This document shows, in pieces, positions 15,925-24,011 of a stretch of 42,534 nt of DNA; position 1 is the first letter of the stretch; each line of letters opens with the position of its first letter. This DNA comes from Clostridia bacterium (GTDB lineage Bacteria > Bacillota > Clostridia > Oscillospirales > Acutalibacteraceae): NCBI GenBank assembly GCA_017524165.1, contig JAFWUH010000041.1:1-42534 (forward strand). The letters are read 5' to 3'. The notes under the pieces were generated by a model, which was not told the origin of the DNA, ran no database searches, and worked only from the letters and a program-made list of their open reading frames with translations. Both the position numbers and the translations under genes were made by a program.

Positions 15925-16113
15925 CTATTTGATTTCACAGTTTTGAATGGCATAAGTCAACATCAGGTTGATCAGTTCGTTGCGTGAACGGCCGGTCTCC
16001 TTTGCCAGCCGTTCCAACGCGGCAACGGTTTCTTCCTTAATACGAACCGAAAAGGTTTTGTAACCGTCTTCGCCCTTCAAGGCTTTTTTGTTGATAATCA
16101 ATTTATCTTTCAT
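15925..16113 (-). CDS. Ribbon-helix-helix (CopG/Arc-type) repressor
   Basis: This 62-aa protein contains a ribbon-helix-helix DNA-binding pattern: KTFSVRIKEETVAALERLA supplies the strand and first helix, and TGRSRNELINLMLTYAI the second. Such proteins bind DNA as dimers to short repeated operators. ATG 16113 follows GAGGTGA. The gene diverges from the BspA-like gene, and the space between holds three copies of ATGTTATAA plus a related half-site at its own start codon, so it very likely represses the BspA-like gene and itself (inference). It lacks a metal- or ligand-binding domain, so the signal is unknown. Confidence 0.85.
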   Translation of the reverse strand: MKDKLIINKKALKGEDGYKTFSVRIKEETVAALERLAKETGRSRNELINLMLTYAIQNCEIK

Positions 16114-16179
16114 AACATGTCACCTCATAGATATTATGGCTTGACACATGTTATAAATATATGTTATAATTTATAACAT
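16112..16179 (+). promoter_or_regulatory. BspA-like gene promoter with RHH operator repeats
   Basis: A near-consensus promoter TTGACA (16141-16146), 18-nt spacer, TATAAT (16165-16170) drives the BspA-like gene. ATGTTATAA occurs at 16148-16156 and 16161-16169 (13-nt step) and inverted as TTATAACAT at 16171-16179. The shorter ATAACAT at 16112-16118 overlaps the start of the RHH gene. The copies cover the spacer and -10, the normal place for a repressor. Confidence 0.75.
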
Positions 16180-16198
16180 AAAAAGGAGTGCGATATTG

Positions 16199-18466
16199 AT
16201 GAAAAAAACGATTTCCGTCATCCTATGCGTGGTGTTGCTGTTTGCCGCGTTGCCGACGGGGATGCTCCCTGTCAGCGCGGCGACTGTTTCCGGCAGTTGC
16301 GGCACTAAATTGACATGGACCTTGAATACCGAGACCGGGATATTGACGGTTAACGGTACGGGGGAGATGACTAACTGGTATTCTTCTTCTTCGAATATAC
16401 CATGGTATTCGTACCGGTCATCGATTAAAACCGTCACCGTCGGGGACGGCGTCACTTCTATCGGCATTTATGCGTTTTCCGGTTGCAGCGGGCTGACAAG
16501 TATCACGATTCCGGATAGTGTTACTTCCATCGGCAATCATGCGTTTTCCGATTGCGGCGGGCTGACAAGCGTCACCATCGGGGACAGCGTCACCTCCATC
16601 GGCGGTTGGGCGTTTTACGGTTGCGGCGGGCTGACAAGCGTCACCATCGGGGACAGTGTCACCTCCATCGGCAATTATGCGTTTTACAAATGCAGCGGGC
16701 TGACAAGCGTCACGATTCCGGACGGTGTCACTTCCATCGGCGGTAATGCGTTTCAAGGTTGCAGCGGGCTGACAAGCGTCACCATCGGGGACAGCGTCAC
16801 TTCCATCGGCGGTAATGCGTTTTCCGGTTGCAGCGGGCTGAAAAGCATCACGATTCCGGACGGCGTCACTTCCATCGGCAGTGGTGCGTTTTACGATACT
16901 GCATGGTATAACAATCAACCGGGCGGATTGGTATATGCGGGGAAGGTGGTATACACATATAAAGGAACCTGCCCTTCAAGTGTGAATATAAAAGAAGGAA
17001 CATTAGGCATAGCAGATGGTGCGTTTCGCGATTGCAGCAGGCTGACAAGTATCACGATTCCGGACAGCGTCACTTCCATCGGCAGTTTTGCGTTTTGCTA
17101 TTGCAGCGGGCTGACAAGTATCACGATTCCGGACGGCGTCACTTCCATCGGTGAAGGTGCGTTTCTCGGTTGCAGCGGGCTGAAAAGCGTCACCATCGGG
17201 GACGGCGTCACTTCCATCGGCAGTGCTGCGTTTTACGATACTGCATGGTATAACAATCAACCGGGCGGATTGGTATATGCGGGGAAGGTGGCATACAAAT
17301 ATAAAGGAACCTGCCCTTCAAGTGTGAATATAAAAGAAGGAACATTAGGCATAGCAGGTGTTGCGTTTTCCTATTGCAGCGGGCTGACAAGTATCACGAT
17401 TCCGGACAGCGTCACTTCCATCGGTGATCTTGCGTTTTTCTTTTGCGATGCTCTTACAACAGTGAACTATGAGGGAGACAAATCCGACAGAAAAAAGATT
17501 GCAATAGACGGCAGTAATGACGCGTTGTTAAACGCCACTTGGCATTATAATGCTTGTATTCATGACTTTGCGCTTTTGAAACGGGTGGCGAAAACCTGCG
17601 CCGCCGACGGGTATGATTTATGCCGCTGCACAAAATGCGGCGTGGTGGCACAACAGAATATTATTCCCGCGGGACACGATTATGAAGAAACGGTAGTTGC
17701 GCCGACCTGCACTGAAGACGGTTACACGCTTTATCAGTGCGTTGATTGTTCAGCGGCGTATAAAGATCAGTATGTTCCCGCACATCATGATTATGTTGTG
17801 ACCACGGTAGTTGCGCCGACCTGCACCGAGGGTGGATACACCCTTTATAGATGCGTATCCTGCGGTGACGGCTATCAAGGTGATTTTACCGAAAAACTGC
17901 CGCACGATTATCGGCAGACAATCCGTGCCGCCACCTGTACCGAAGACGGCTATAAGGAATACACCTGTGCGGGATGCGGCGACTGCTATAAAAAACCAAG
18001 CGGCGTGGCGGCAACGGGACACTATGTTTTTGACGGCGCGTGTGTGATTTGCGGCATGGCGGAAGAAACCATTCACCATATAGAAGAAAAAACCGCCGAA
18101 ATGATGCCCTATCTGCAAACGGCGGTACAGTTGAAGCAGCACGGCGATTCCTGCGACCTGCGGTTTGTTTCCATGGTGGACAGTGATTTGCCCGACTACG
18201 AATCGGTCGGATTTATCATGGAAATCATGGGTTATGAACAGAAGATTTCCACCCCGACGGTTTATACCTCTTTCCTGGATGAAACCGCCGGAAAAGTCAC
18301 CGCCGCGCAGTACGGCGCCGATTACTTTATCTTGACGACCGCGAATATCGGCAGTGACCTTTACGGTGAAAAAATTACCGTTCGACCGTATATTGAATTA
18401 GTCGGCGGCGGTATCATCAAAGGCAACGCGCTGGAATTTGTTTTAAACGATTATATCGGAGGATAA
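16199..18466 (+). CDS. Secreted BspA-like leucine-rich repeat protein with Cys-repeat C-terminus
   Basis: This 755-aa protein has a signal peptide (1-28, cleavage near VSAATV), then about 13 BspA-type LRR_5 repeats of 23 residues with the core GVTSIGxxAFxxCSGLTSITI (residues about 80-415). Two copies of a longer insert containing AWYNNQPGGLVYAGKV lie 114 residues apart. Residues 450-620 hold four Cys repeats of the kind HDYxxTVVAPTCTEDGYTLYxC. The last 120 residues are an unrecognised beta-rich domain, with no sortase motif or membrane anchor. BspA-like proteins act at the cell surface in adhesion; the ligand is unknown. I chose ATG 16199 over the adjacent TTG. The stop is 4 nt from the next peptide's start. 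Confidence 0.88.
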   Translation: MKKTISVILCVVLLFAALPTGMLPVSAATVSGSCGTKLTWTLNTETGILTVNGTGEMTNWYSSSSNIPWYSYRSSIKTVTVGDGVTSIGIYAFSGCSGLTSITIPDSVTSIGNHAFSDCGGLTSVTIGDSVTSIGGWAFYGCGGLTSVTIGDSVTSIGNYAFYKCSGLTSVTIPDGVTSIGGNAFQGCSGLTSVTIGDSVTSIGGNAFSGCSGLKSITIPDGVTSIGSGAFYDTAWYNNQPGGLVYAGKVVYTYKGTCPSSVNIKEGTLGIADGAFRDCSRLTSITIPDSVTSIGSFAFCYCSGLTSITIPDGVTSIGEGAFLGCSGLKSVTIGDGVTSIGSAAFYDTAWYNNQPGGLVYAGKVAYKYKGTCPSSVNIKEGTLGIAGVAFSYCSGLTSITIPDSVTSIGDLAFFFCDALTTVNYEGDKSDRKKIAIDGSNDALLNATWHYNACIHDFALLKRVAKTCAADGYDLCRCTKCGVVAQQNIIPAGHDYEETVVAPTCTEDGYTLYQCVDCSAAYKDQYVPAHHDYVVTTVVAPTCTEGGYTLYRCVSCGDGYQGDFTEKLPHDYRQTIRAATCTEDGYKEYTCAGCGDCYKKPSGVAATGHYVFDGACVICGMAEETIHHIEEKTAEMMPYLQTAVQLKQHGDSCDLRFVSMVDSDLPDYESVGFIMEIMGYEQKISTPTVYTSFLDETAGKVTAAQYGADYFILTTANIGSDLYGEKITVRPYIELVGGGIIKGNALEFVLNDYIGG
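16440..17450 (+). repeat. Intragenic LRR tandem repeats with a 342-bp duplication
   Basis: Repeats of 69 bp (23 codons) are highly similar at DNA level. A near-identical segment beginning TTACGATACTGCATGG occurs at 16891 and again at 17233, exactly 342 bp (114 codons) apart, indicating recent in-frame duplication. Confidence 0.85.
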
Positions 18467-18470
18467 CGGC

Positions 18471-18638
18471 ATGACAAAACACATGGAAAAAGCAACGATG
18501 GAAATAATCCGGTTGACTGACGATATTATTACCACATCGGGCGGCGGACTCGGCGGACTGGTGAACGGCGGCGAGAATAACGAATCCGGCTGGAACACGG
18601 GTATCGGCGGTCTTTCGGATATCTTCGGGAACTCTTAA
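18471..18638 (+). CDS. Orphan precursor-like peptide, 55 aa, Gly/Asn-rich tail
   Basis: This frame is not linked to a larger gene. It starts at ATG 18471, 8 nt after GGAGG formed by the last codons of the BspA-like gene, so translation is coupled. Residues 1-23 (ending MEIIRLTDDIITTSG) match the leader-like half of the peptide at 4454: EIIRLTD-DIITTS aligns with EVVRFNAEDVITAS with one gap. The tail is rich in Gly and Asn with single Trp and Phe and no Cys, so it cannot form the Cys crosslinks possible in the other peptide. No maturation genes adjoin it. It may use the enzymes at 4656-8270 or be a different kind of secreted or signalling peptide (inference). No similar characterised product is known to me. 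Confidence 0.65.
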   Translation: MTKHMEKATMEIIRLTDDIITTSGGGLGGLVNGGENNESGWNTGIGGLSDIFGNS

Positions 18639-18647
18639 TTCTACCGC

Positions 18648-18707
18648 AAAAGCCGCAAAGGCTTTTCGGAAAACCGTACGGGAGGGCTTGCGCGCTCTCC
18701 CGTTTTT
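18648..18707 (+). terminator. Terminator pair after the BspA-like gene and peptide
   Basis: Two hairpins follow the peptide. AAAAGCC/GGCTTTT (18648-18654 with 18660-18666) is flanked by further CCG/CGG pairing. ACGGGAG/CTCCCGT (18678-18684 with 18697-18703) is followed by T5. Confidence 0.8.
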
Positions 18708-18783
18708 CATGCGCGGTTTCGCAAAGGGAACAAAGCCGCTTTGCTTCGGGCACAGTCAAACCCGTTCCCAATGTGAAAATTTC

Positions 18784-18812
18784 TTGACAAAATACGGAAA
18801 ACGATTTATAAT
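18784..18812 (+). promoter_or_regulatory. Promoter of efp
   Basis: TTGACA (18784-18789), 17-nt spacer and TATAAT (18807-18812), consensus in both boxes, 54 nt before the efp start. Confidence 0.85.
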
Positions 18813-18866
18813 TTATCCTAAAGAACTGTATTGTTTCAGTCAATCGAAAATTTGGAGGAATTTAAA

Positions 18867-19424
18867 ATGATTAGTGCCGGAGATTTTAGAAACGGTGTAA
18901 CCTTTGAGGAAGACGGCAATGTTTTGCAGGTTGTTGAATTTCAGCATGTAAAACCCGGTAAGGGCGCGGCTTTCGTTCGTACCAAGGTAAAGAATGTAAT
19001 TACCGGTTCGGTCGTTGAAAAGAGTTACAATCCGACCGCAAAGTTCCCGACCGCTTATATTGAACGCAAGGAAATGGAATATTCCTATGCCGACGGCGAT
19101 TTGTATTACTTCATGGATCAGGAAACCTATGAACTGATTCCGATCAATTCTTCGGAAGTCGGGGATAATTTTAAATTCGTGAAAGAAAATATGATTTGTA
19201 AGATTCTTTCTTATCGCGGCAAGGTATTCGGTGTGGAACCGCCCACCTTTGTTGAATTGGCAGTAACGGCGACCGATCCCGGATTCAAGGGCGATACCGC
19301 TACCAACGCGACCAAACCCGCCACCTTGGAAACCGGTTGCGAGATCCGCGTGCCGCTTTTCATCAATGAGGGCGATGTCATTCGTATTGATACCCGTACC
19401 GGCGAATATATGGAACGCGCGTAA
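18867..19424 (+). CDS. efp: Translation elongation factor P
   Basis: This 185-aa protein has exactly the usual EF-P length and ends of all three domains: it opens [17 protein letters not shown], carries the [12 protein letters not shown] loop with Lys32 at the position that contacts the peptidyl transferase centre, and closes with [20 protein letters not shown] relieves ribosome stalling at polyproline. I chose ATG 18867 after GGAGGA; 12 codons upstream are open but lie between promoter and ribosome binding site. No EpmA-type modification gene is seen in the window. The CD1247-like gene follows 20 nt later. Confidence 0.96.
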   Translation: MISAGDFRNGVTFEEDGNVLQVVEFQHVKPGKGAAFVRTKVKNVITGSVVEKSYNPTAKFPTAYIERKEMEYSYADGDLYYFMDQETYELIPINSSEVGDNFKFVKENMICKILSYRGKVFGVEPPTFVELAVTATDPGFKGDTATNATKPATLETGCEIRVPLFINEGDVIRIDTRTGEYMERA

Positions 19425-19444
19425 TTGAATGGAGGTAATTTGTG

Positions 19445-19891
19445 ATGGATATTGCTGAAAAAGTTGCTTATTTAAAAGGTTTGACCGAAGGTCTTGATTT
19501 GGATGCCGAGTCCAAGGAAGGCAAACTGTTTGCCGCCATTATTGATGTCTTGGATGAAATGGCAATCGAAATTGAGGATATTGAAACGGCTTGTGACGAT
19601 ATGAGCGATCAAATTGACGCTGTTGATGAAGATTTGGCAGCCGTAGAAGAAATCCTTTATGATGAGGATGAAGAAGACGATGATTGTTGCGATTGTTGTG
19701 ATTGCGACGATGACGCCGTCTATGAAATCGAGTGTCCGGAATGCCATGACATCATCTATTTGGATGATGAAATGATCGAGGATGGTTCGATCCTCTGCCC
19801 GAATTGCAAAACCGAGCTGGAATTTGATTTCGATGATTGCGACGATGATTGCGATTGCGGTTGTGGCTGCAAGGATGACGAGGAAGAGTAA
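19445..19891 (+). CDS. CD1247-type acidic protein with zinc-ribbon-like Cys motifs
   Basis: This 148-aa protein begins with a helical domain (AEKVAYLKGLTEGLDLDAESKEG) typical of the clostridial CD1247 N-terminal family. It continues with an acidic coiled-coil-like stretch and an extremely Asp/Glu/Cys-rich linker (DDDCCDCCDCDDD), then IECPECHDI and ILCPNCKTE, a CxxC/CxxC pair like a zinc ribbon, and ends with a CDCGCGCKDD tail. It is cytosolic and probably metal-binding; no function is established that I know of. ATG 19445 follows GGAGG by 9 nt. It is co-transcribed with efp, an arrangement common in this group. Confidence 0.8.
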   Translation: MDIAEKVAYLKGLTEGLDLDAESKEGKLFAAIIDVLDEMAIEIEDIETACDDMSDQIDAVDEDLAAVEEILYDEDEEDDDCCDCCDCDDDAVYEIECPECHDIIYLDDEMIEDGSILCPNCKTELEFDFDDCDDDCDCGCGCKDDEEE

Positions 19892-19905
19892 TTTTTAAAA
19901 GCTTT

Positions 19906-19945
19906 GCCGCACTTTTCGTTGGGAGAAGTGCGGCTTTTCTTTTTC
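19906..19945 (+). terminator. Terminator of the efp operon
   Basis: A 9-bp stem GCCGCACTT/AAGTGCGGC (19906-19914 with 19926-19934) is followed by a T-rich run. Confidence 0.9.
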
Positions 19946-19971
19946 AATTTTTATGGTTGGAGAGCAGAACG

Positions 19972-20706
19972 ATGGAAACAGTTGCACCGCAGATTTTATT
20001 TTCAAAGATCGGCGAGGAAGAAAACACGCGGCTACCGGTCATTGTGGTGGCGGCGGGGTCGTCTTCCCGCATGGGCGGCGTCAATAAACAGTTGCTTTTA
20101 TTGAACGGCATCCCGGTGATCATCAGAACTTTATTGGCGTTTCAAAATTCCCCGCACATTTCGCGTATCATTCTGGTGACGCGGTCGCAGGATCTGCAGG
20201 CTGTTCAACAGCTTTGCGATTCCTATGCGTTAGAAAAATTGACCGACATCACGGCAGGCGGCGCCGATCGCCATGCGTCGGTCTTGTGCGGAATGGCTTG
20301 TCTGGCGGCATCGGAAGACAAGGTGCTGATCCATGACGGCGCGCGGCCGCTGGTCACGAATCAAATTATCGGCAATGTTACTGCCGCGCTGCAAAATCAT
20401 GACGCCGTTATTTGCGGGGTTCCGGTGCGGGATACCGTGAAACGCGTGGATGAAAGCGGCAAGGTAAAAGAAACGGTCGATCGGGAAGGACTGTGGTTGG
20501 TGCAAACGCCGCAAGGGGTTTCGGTACCGGCCTATCGTCTGGCTTGCGACCGAGTGCCGAACGCCGGTCAGCTGACCGACGACGCCGCCTTGATGGAAGC
20601 GGCGGGAATGGCGGTGCATATAGTCGCCGGCAGTGCCCGGAACATAAAAATTACGACCCCGGAAGATGTGAAATGGGCAATGCTTTATGAGGAGGAACAA
20701 GAATGA
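19972..20706 (+). CDS. ispD: 2-C-methyl-D-erythritol 4-phosphate cytidylyltransferase
   Basis: This 244-aa enzyme couples CTP to methylerythritol phosphate in the MEP isoprenoid pathway. The nucleotide-binding loop [14 protein letters not shown] (about residues 28-41), the HDGARPLV segment and the C-terminal [10 protein letters not shown] are all present. About 20 extra residues precede the core. ATG 19972 follows GGAGAG; an earlier TTG at 19957 has no ribosome binding site. It overlaps ispF by 4 nt. No clear promoter separates it from the terminator at 19906, so its transcription start is unresolved. Confidence 0.93.
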   Translation: METVAPQILFSKIGEEENTRLPVIVVAAGSSSRMGGVNKQLLLLNGIPVIIRTLLAFQNSPHISRIILVTRSQDLQAVQQLCDSYALEKLTDITAGGADRHASVLCGMACLAASEDKVLIHDGARPLVTNQIIGNVTAALQNHDAVICGVPVRDTVKRVDESGKVKETVDREGLWLVQTPQGVSVPAYRLACDRVPNAGQLTDDAALMEAAGMAVHIVAGSARNIKITTPEDVKWAMLYEEEQE

Positions 20707-21182
20707 TTCGGGTAGGACACGGTTATGATGTGCACCGTTTGGTTGAAAATCGACGGTTGGTCTTAGGAGGGGTGGAAATTCCCTACGAATTGGGTCTGTT
20801 AGGTCATTCGGACGCCGATGTGTTGTTGCATGCGATTTGTGACGCGTTGCTCGGCGCGGCAGGGCTCGGCGATATCGGCCGTCATTTCCCCGATACCGAG
20901 GAACAGTTCCATCACATCGACAGTCGGATCATCCTGCGCGACACGGTTGCGTTGATCGAGAACAACGGCTTCCGTGTGGGCAATGTCGATGCCACGGTGA
21001 TTGCGCAACGCCCGAAGTTGGCGCCCTACATAGAAGAGATGATCTGCCGGATTGCCGAGGATCTGAAAACCGAGCTTTCGGCGGTCAATGTCAAAGCAAC
21101 CACCGAGGAAGGACTCGGCTTTACCGGAAACGGGGAAGGTATTGCCGCGCATGCGGTCTGCCTGTTGGAATCCATCGAATAA
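20703..21182 (+). CDS. ispF: 2-C-methyl-D-erythritol 2,4-cyclodiphosphate synthase
   Basis: This 159-aa enzyme cyclises CDP-methylerythritol phosphate, two steps after IspD. The metal-binding GYDVHRL (Asp9, His11) and [13 protein letters not shown] motifs, the [11 protein letters not shown] loop and the C-terminal [12 protein letters not shown] are all intact, and the length is standard. Its ATG overlaps the ispD stop (ATGA), giving translational coupling of the two MEP genes. Confidence 0.96.
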   Translation: MIRVGHGYDVHRLVENRRLVLGGVEIPYELGLLGHSDADVLLHAICDALLGAAGLGDIGRHFPDTEEQFHHIDSRIILRDTVALIENNGFRVGNVDATVIAQRPKLAPYIEEMICRIAEDLKTELSAVNVKATTEEGLGFTGNGEGIAAHAVCLLESIE

Positions 21183-21224
21183 AAAACCAAACGCGGGCAT
21201 ATGATACCGTGGAGGTGTTTTGCG

Positions 21225-21650
21225 GTGCGTTTTTATCATACCTTGACCCGTTCCCGGTTGCTTGCTGTTTTGGCGGCGTTGATTTTCGTGATCTTATTGG
21301 CAGGACAGACGGCGTCCTCATTGACGACCGAGCAGGACGGAAAGACCCACGCGCTTCGGATCGGATTTTTGGAGCGGTTGGGCTATCGCGTCACGGAGGA
21401 AAGCGTGGAGATCAAAACCGTGACAATCCCGCAGGATTTTTCCGCAGTTTACGCGCGGTATAATGATCTACAGAAACAGGCAGGCTACAATTTGTCAAAT
21501 TATCGCGGTTGCGCGGTCACGGCATATCGTTACGCACTGGCGGAAGATCCGGATCGCTTTGTCACGCTGTTGGTTTATCAAGGCAATATTATCGGCGGCG
21601 ATGTGTCGGACAGCAGTTTCCACGGCACCATGGAGCCTTTAAAACGATAA
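21225..21650 (+). CDS. DUF4830-like membrane-anchored protein
   Basis: This 141-aa protein has one N-terminal hydrophobic segment (about residues 10-28, LLAVLAALIFVILLAG) and an extracytoplasmic domain of about 100 residues with YNDLQKQAGYNLSNYRGCAVTAYRY, the pattern of DUF4830 proteins in Firmicutes. Function is unknown. I chose GTG 21225, 9 nt after GGAGG; the ATG at 21201 would place that site inside the gene and has none of its own. It lies between ispF and a pseudouridine synthase gene and is probably co-transcribed with both. Confidence 0.78.
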   Translation: MRFYHTLTRSRLLAVLAALIFVILLAGQTASSLTTEQDGKTHALRIGFLERLGYRVTEESVEIKTVTIPQDFSAVYARYNDLQKQAGYNLSNYRGCAVTAYRYALAEDPDRFVTLLVYQGNIIGGDVSDSSFHGTMEPLKR

Positions 21651-21674
21651 CTTTGGAAGAAAAAGGAAGAAAAA

Positions 21675-22406
21675 ATGGGACAGACAAATTTACGATTGGA
21701 CAAACTGATTGCCTCTCAATGCGGATTGTCCCGAAAAGAAGCGCGTCTTGCCATTCGGTCGGGCAGGGTACAGGTGAACGGGGAAAGCGAGAACAATATC
21801 GCCAAGAGTATTTACCCGGAAAAAGATCAGGTGATGTTGGACGGGCAGGCGGTTTATTATAAAAAACATCTTTATCTGCTGATGAATAAACCCGCCGGTG
21901 TGCTTTCGGCGTCCAATGACGCGAAACGCCAAACGGTGGTGGATCTGGTGCCGGAAAAACTTCGTCGGGACGGACATTTCCCGGTGGGAAGGCTCGACAA
22001 AGATACCACCGGACTGCTGATCATCACCGACGACGGCGATTTTGCGCATGAGGTGATCGCGCCGAAGAAAAGGGTGCCGAAAAGCTATTTGGTGCAGCTG
22101 GACGGTATCCTGACCGAAGAAATGCCCGAAAAATTCCGACAGGGCATCGTTTTGGCGGACGGAACGCCTTGCCGTCCCGCTAAATTGGAGATTTTAGCAC
22201 CCGATCGGGCACGGTTGATCTTATGTGAAGGAAAGTATCATGAGGTCAAGCGTATGTTCGGGACGGTGGGGCTTGGCGTGGTGTCGCTTCACCGCGAATC
22301 TTTGGGAGATTTGTTTCTTCCGGACGAGCTGAAGCCGGGGGAAACGGTCGAAATGGACGGTAAAATGGTTTTATCGGCAAAAAGTACAGGACAATATACA
22401 TTTTAA
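21675..22406 (+). CDS. RsuA-family pseudouridine synthase
   Basis: This 243-aa protein has an N-terminal S4 RNA-binding domain (residues 6-60, LRLDKLIASQ and AIRSGRVQVNG) and the RsuA/RluB/E/F catalytic core with GRLDKDTTGLLIIT, whose Asp is the nucleophile, and CEGKYHEVKRMF. It isomerises a uridine in ribosomal RNA; the 16S position modified by RsuA is the closest guess, but the subfamily is not certain. The ATG start follows GGAAG. It ends about 60 nt before the ABC ATPase promoter. Confidence 0.92.
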   Translation: MGQTNLRLDKLIASQCGLSRKEARLAIRSGRVQVNGESENNIAKSIYPEKDQVMLDGQAVYYKKHLYLLMNKPAGVLSASNDAKRQTVVDLVPEKLRRDGHFPVGRLDKDTTGLLIITDDGDFAHEVIAPKKRVPKSYLVQLDGILTEEMPEKFRQGIVLADGTPCRPAKLEILAPDRARLILCEGKYHEVKRMFGTVGLGVVSLHRESLGDLFLPDELKPGETVEMDGKMVLSAKSTGQYTF

Positions 22407-22441
22407 ACAAAATGCGCTTTTGAACATTGGATGAATTAGAT

Positions 22442-22471
22442 ATAGCTTTTTTAAAAAATCTTTGATATAAT
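22442..22471 (+). promoter_or_regulatory. Extended -10 promoter of the sugar ABC ATPase gene
   Basis: TGA-TATAAT (TATAAT 22466-22471) is a perfect extended -10; the -35 region (TAGCTT near 22443) is weak. Confidence 0.6.
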
Positions 22472-22514
22472 ACTTGTGATGTTTAAAAGTGTTGAAATTG
22501 GGAGGTTTCATACG

Positions 22515-23657
22515 ATGGCGAGTTTATCACTGCGTAATGTTTACAAAAGATATCCGGGCGGAGTAACGGCGGTTTCCGATTTTAATTTGGAAATCAAAGA
22601 TAAAGAGTTTATTATCTTGGTCGGTCCTTCCGGATGCGGTAAGTCTACAACCTTGCGTATGGTTGCAGGTCTTGAGGAAATTTCCGACGGTGAGATTTAT
22701 ATCGGCGACCGTTTGGTAAACGATGTTGCGCCGAAGGATCGCGATATCGCAATGGTGTTCCAAAACTATGCGCTTTATCCGCACATGACTGTTTTTGATA
22801 ACATGGCTTTCGGTCTGAAATTAAGAAAGACCGCAAAGGATGAAATCAAACGCCGTGTGGAAGAGGCTGCCCGTATTTTGGATATTTCCCACTTGCTGGA
22901 ACGCAAACCGAAGGCTTTGTCCGGTGGTCAGCGTCAGCGTGTTGCCTTGGGTCGTGCAATCGTTCGTGAACCGAAGGTCTTCCTGCTCGACGAACCGCTT
23001 TCCAACTTGGATGCAAAATTGCGTGCACAGATGCGTACCGAGATTTCCAAACTTCACCAGCGTTTAGGAACCACCTTCATTTATGTTACACACGATCAGA
23101 CCGAAGCTATGACCATGGGTACTCGCATCGTTGTTATGAAGAGCGGTTTGATTCAACAGGTTGATACGCCGAATAATTTGTATCTCTATCCCTGCAATTT
23201 GTTCGTTGCCGGATTTATCGGTTCCCCGCAGATGAACTTCTTAGAGGCAAAGTTGCTGAAAGAGGGCGAGGACTTCTTTGTGGAATTCGGTTCCGAAGAC
23301 ACCAAGACTCGTGCGGGTGTAAAGTACAAAATCAAATTGCCGGCTGAAAAGAACAAAAAGGATTGCCTGCTTCCTTATGTTGATAAAGAAGTTATTATGG
23401 GTATTCGTCCGGAAAATGTTCATAATGAAGAGGACTTGGTCGAAGCTTTCGCTGACGGTAAGATTGAGGCGGATGTTGAAGTTACCGAGTTGATGGGTGC
23501 TGAAACCTATCTCTACATGAACTGCGAAGGTCAGACGATCAACGCTCGCGTTGCACCGACAAATACCGCAAAACCGGGTGACAAGATCACCATCGCACTG
23601 GAACCGAAGAAGATTCACCTCTTCGATAAGGATACCGAGGTTACGATTTGTAACTAA
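22515..23657 (+). CDS. Multi-sugar ABC transporter ATPase (MsmX/UgpC type)
   Basis: This 380-aa ATPase has Walker [11 protein letters not shown], the Q-loop region [10 protein letters not shown], the signature [14 protein letters not shown], Walker [17 protein letters not shown] and a C-terminal regulatory/TOBE domain of about 140 residues, as in MsmK, MsmX and UgpC. Proteins of this group energise several sugar importers whose operons lack an ATPase. The importer at 35696-40423 in this window lacks one, so this stand-alone gene is the likely partner (inference). I chose ATG 22515 after GGGAGG. It is monocistronic, with promoter and terminator. Confidence 0.93.
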   Translation: MASLSLRNVYKRYPGGVTAVSDFNLEIKDKEFIILVGPSGCGKSTTLRMVAGLEEISDGEIYIGDRLVNDVAPKDRDIAMVFQNYALYPHMTVFDNMAFGLKLRKTAKDEIKRRVEEAARILDISHLLERKPKALSGGQRQRVALGRAIVREPKVFLLDEPLSNLDAKLRAQMRTEISKLHQRLGTTFIYVTHDQTEAMTMGTRIVVMKSGLIQQVDTPNNLYLYPCNLFVAGFIGSPQMNFLEAKLLKEGEDFFVEFGSEDTKTRAGVKYKIKLPAEKNKKDCLLPYVDKEVIMGIRPENVHNEEDLVEAFADGKIEADVEVTELMGAETYLYMNCEGQTINARVAPTNTAKPGDKITIALEPKKIHLFDKDTEVTICN

Positions 23658-23676
23658 TATGTAATATGTAAGAAGA

Positions 23677-23710
23677 AACAGCACTGTATTTTGCAGTGCT
23701 GTTAATTTTT
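23677..23710 (+). terminator. Terminator of the ABC ATPase gene
   Basis: A 10-bp stem AACAGCACTG/CAGTGCTGTT (23677-23686 with 23694-23703) is followed by AATTTTT. Confidence 0.9.
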
Positions 23711-23861
23711 GGTCTGTATTTAGCAGTAGGGTGGCAATATGCCGAGGCACTCTTAAGGAGAGTAATTAAAACTGGATGAGGTAAGGAGACAAATCCTTAT
23801 TTCAGCCGGTATTTTTGTCGTATATTATTGCAAGCAGGGTGTTTGTGAGTCAAATATCAGA

Positions 23862-23961
23862 GCGCAGTTTTGCGTTATGATTTGCGGTCAAGCCGCAAAG
23901 TTATGATATGAGTTTCGTACAAAACGCGCAAAGCGCTCATCATGTTCCGCGCGAGCGGAAC
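23862..23961. repeat. Cluster of small palindromes, probable intergenic repeat element
   Basis: Within 100 nt lie several hairpins: CGCA/TGCG (23863-23874), TTTGCGG/CCGCAAA (23881-23887 with 23893-23899), GCGC-AAA-GCGC near 23926-23936, and GTTCCGC/GCGGAAC (23944-23950 with 23955-23961). ATGAG/CTCAT words alternate between them. The stretch between the ATPase terminator and the AraC-family gene has no gene. The array resembles dispersed palindromic elements of clostridial genomes; copies elsewhere would confirm it. Confidence 0.55.
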
Positions 23962-24011
23962 TCATAACTTGCCGAGTGTCCTTATGAACAATCGGCATAC
24001 GCCATCTTTTT

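Noticed and set aside
15752-15946. 64-codon plus-strand frame after prs
   Set aside because: It starts inside the prs terminator and runs through the small RNA terminator; no ribosome binding site.
16418-17390. Long minus-strand frames opposite the LRR repeats, full of 'DACQPAA' repeats
   Set aside because: They mirror the repeat structure of the BspA-like gene on the other strand and have no ribosome binding site; the signal peptide and LRR pattern prove the plus-strand frame.
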